Below are positions 6,253 through 6,406 of a stretch of DNA of 6,406 nt, piece after piece. The translations under genes and the position numbers were made by a program. Every line of letters begins with the position of its first letter. Position 1 is the first letter of the stretch. Origin of the DNA: Desulfobacterales bacterium (GTDB lineage Bacteria; Desulfobacterota; Desulfobacteria; Desulfobacterales; SpSt-501); NCBI GenBank assembly GCA_025454275.1, contig JALOOS010000202.1:1-6406 (forward strand), given 5' to 3'. Below the pieces are notes generated by a model. That model searched no databases and had not been told where the DNA came from. It saw only the letters and a program-made list of their open reading frames with translations.

Positions 6253-6406
6253 TCAACCCAGCGCATAGATCTGCTCTATAGAAAGCAGCTGCAGGCCGGC
6301 CCCCTCGAGCAGGCTCGTCGCCTCCGCCACGTTCGCCACCTCGATCACCAGCACCGCCCGATCCTTCAGCACGAACCCGTAGGAGTCCTCCACGTTGATG
6401 TGGCGG
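6253..6406 (-). CDS. ACT-domain protein, C-terminal fragment (5' end off the right edge)
   Basis: The last 50 codons and TGA stop (6255-6253) of a gene entering from the right are visible. The peptide includes HINVEDSYGFVL, then AVLVIEVANVAEATSLLEGA and ends LLSIEQIYALG. This pattern, with a strand carrying N-x-E-D-S-Y, an alternating hydrophobic strand and a helix followed by a short final strand, fits the second half of an ACT domain, a small amino-acid-binding regulatory fold. Stand-alone tandem-ACT proteins of this kind are known next to acyl-CoA ligase or 2-oxoacid oxidoreductase genes in some anaerobes. That neighbour, if present, is outside the window. The ligand cannot be assigned. 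Confidence 0.72.
   Translation of the reverse strand, partial: RHINVEDSYGFVLKDRAVLVIEVANVAEATSLLEGAGLQLLSIEQIYALG

Noticed and set aside
1..6406. CRISPR array, tRNA, rRNA, insertion sequence, or defence or secretion system.
   Set aside because: There are no regularly spaced repeats, cloverleaf-like segments, transposase motifs or terminal inverted repeats. The genes are ordinary metabolic and translation genes.

Overview
This is a GC-rich bacterial window with dense, ordinary-looking metabolic and housekeeping genes. The gene set is a fused TRAP permease, an M20 peptidase, a tartrate/D-malate dehydrogenase, peptide chain release factor 3 and an ACT-domain protein. It would fit a proteobacterium-like organism, possibly Desulfobacterota. 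That assignment is an inference from gene content and composition, not from a marker gene.

Layout. Bases 1-1608 (minus) hold a TRAP transporter permease of the fused small-plus-large subunit type, cut by the left edge. Bases 1755-2882 (minus) hold an M20-family metallopeptidase just upstream of it. The two probably form one catabolic unit: an imported small acid or conjugate, then a hydrolase acting on an amide bond. A 326-base divergent control region (2883-3208) carries good promoter matches for the minus-strand unit and a weak one for the plus strand. Bases 3209-4242 (plus) hold a tartrate/D-malate dehydrogenase gene broken near its 3' end by a small frame-changing deletion. A strong promoter match at 4246-4274 opens a leader of about 200 bases to prfC (4486-6039, plus), which encodes release factor 3. 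Bases 6040-6252 are non-coding, with an AT-rich repeat-bearing patch. At the right edge is the 3' end of a minus-strand ACT-domain gene (6253 to beyond 6406), followed by its probable terminator.

The two most notable points are lesions in conserved proteins about 500 bases apart. The dehydrogenase has lost roughly 30-40 bases and its frame near the C-terminus. The release factor lacks about 19 residues, in frame, in the switch I part of its GTPase domain. Either the locus is decaying or the assembly has dropped short segments here; reads would decide. I found no CRISPR array, tRNA, rRNA, insertion sequence or clear novel multi-gene system.
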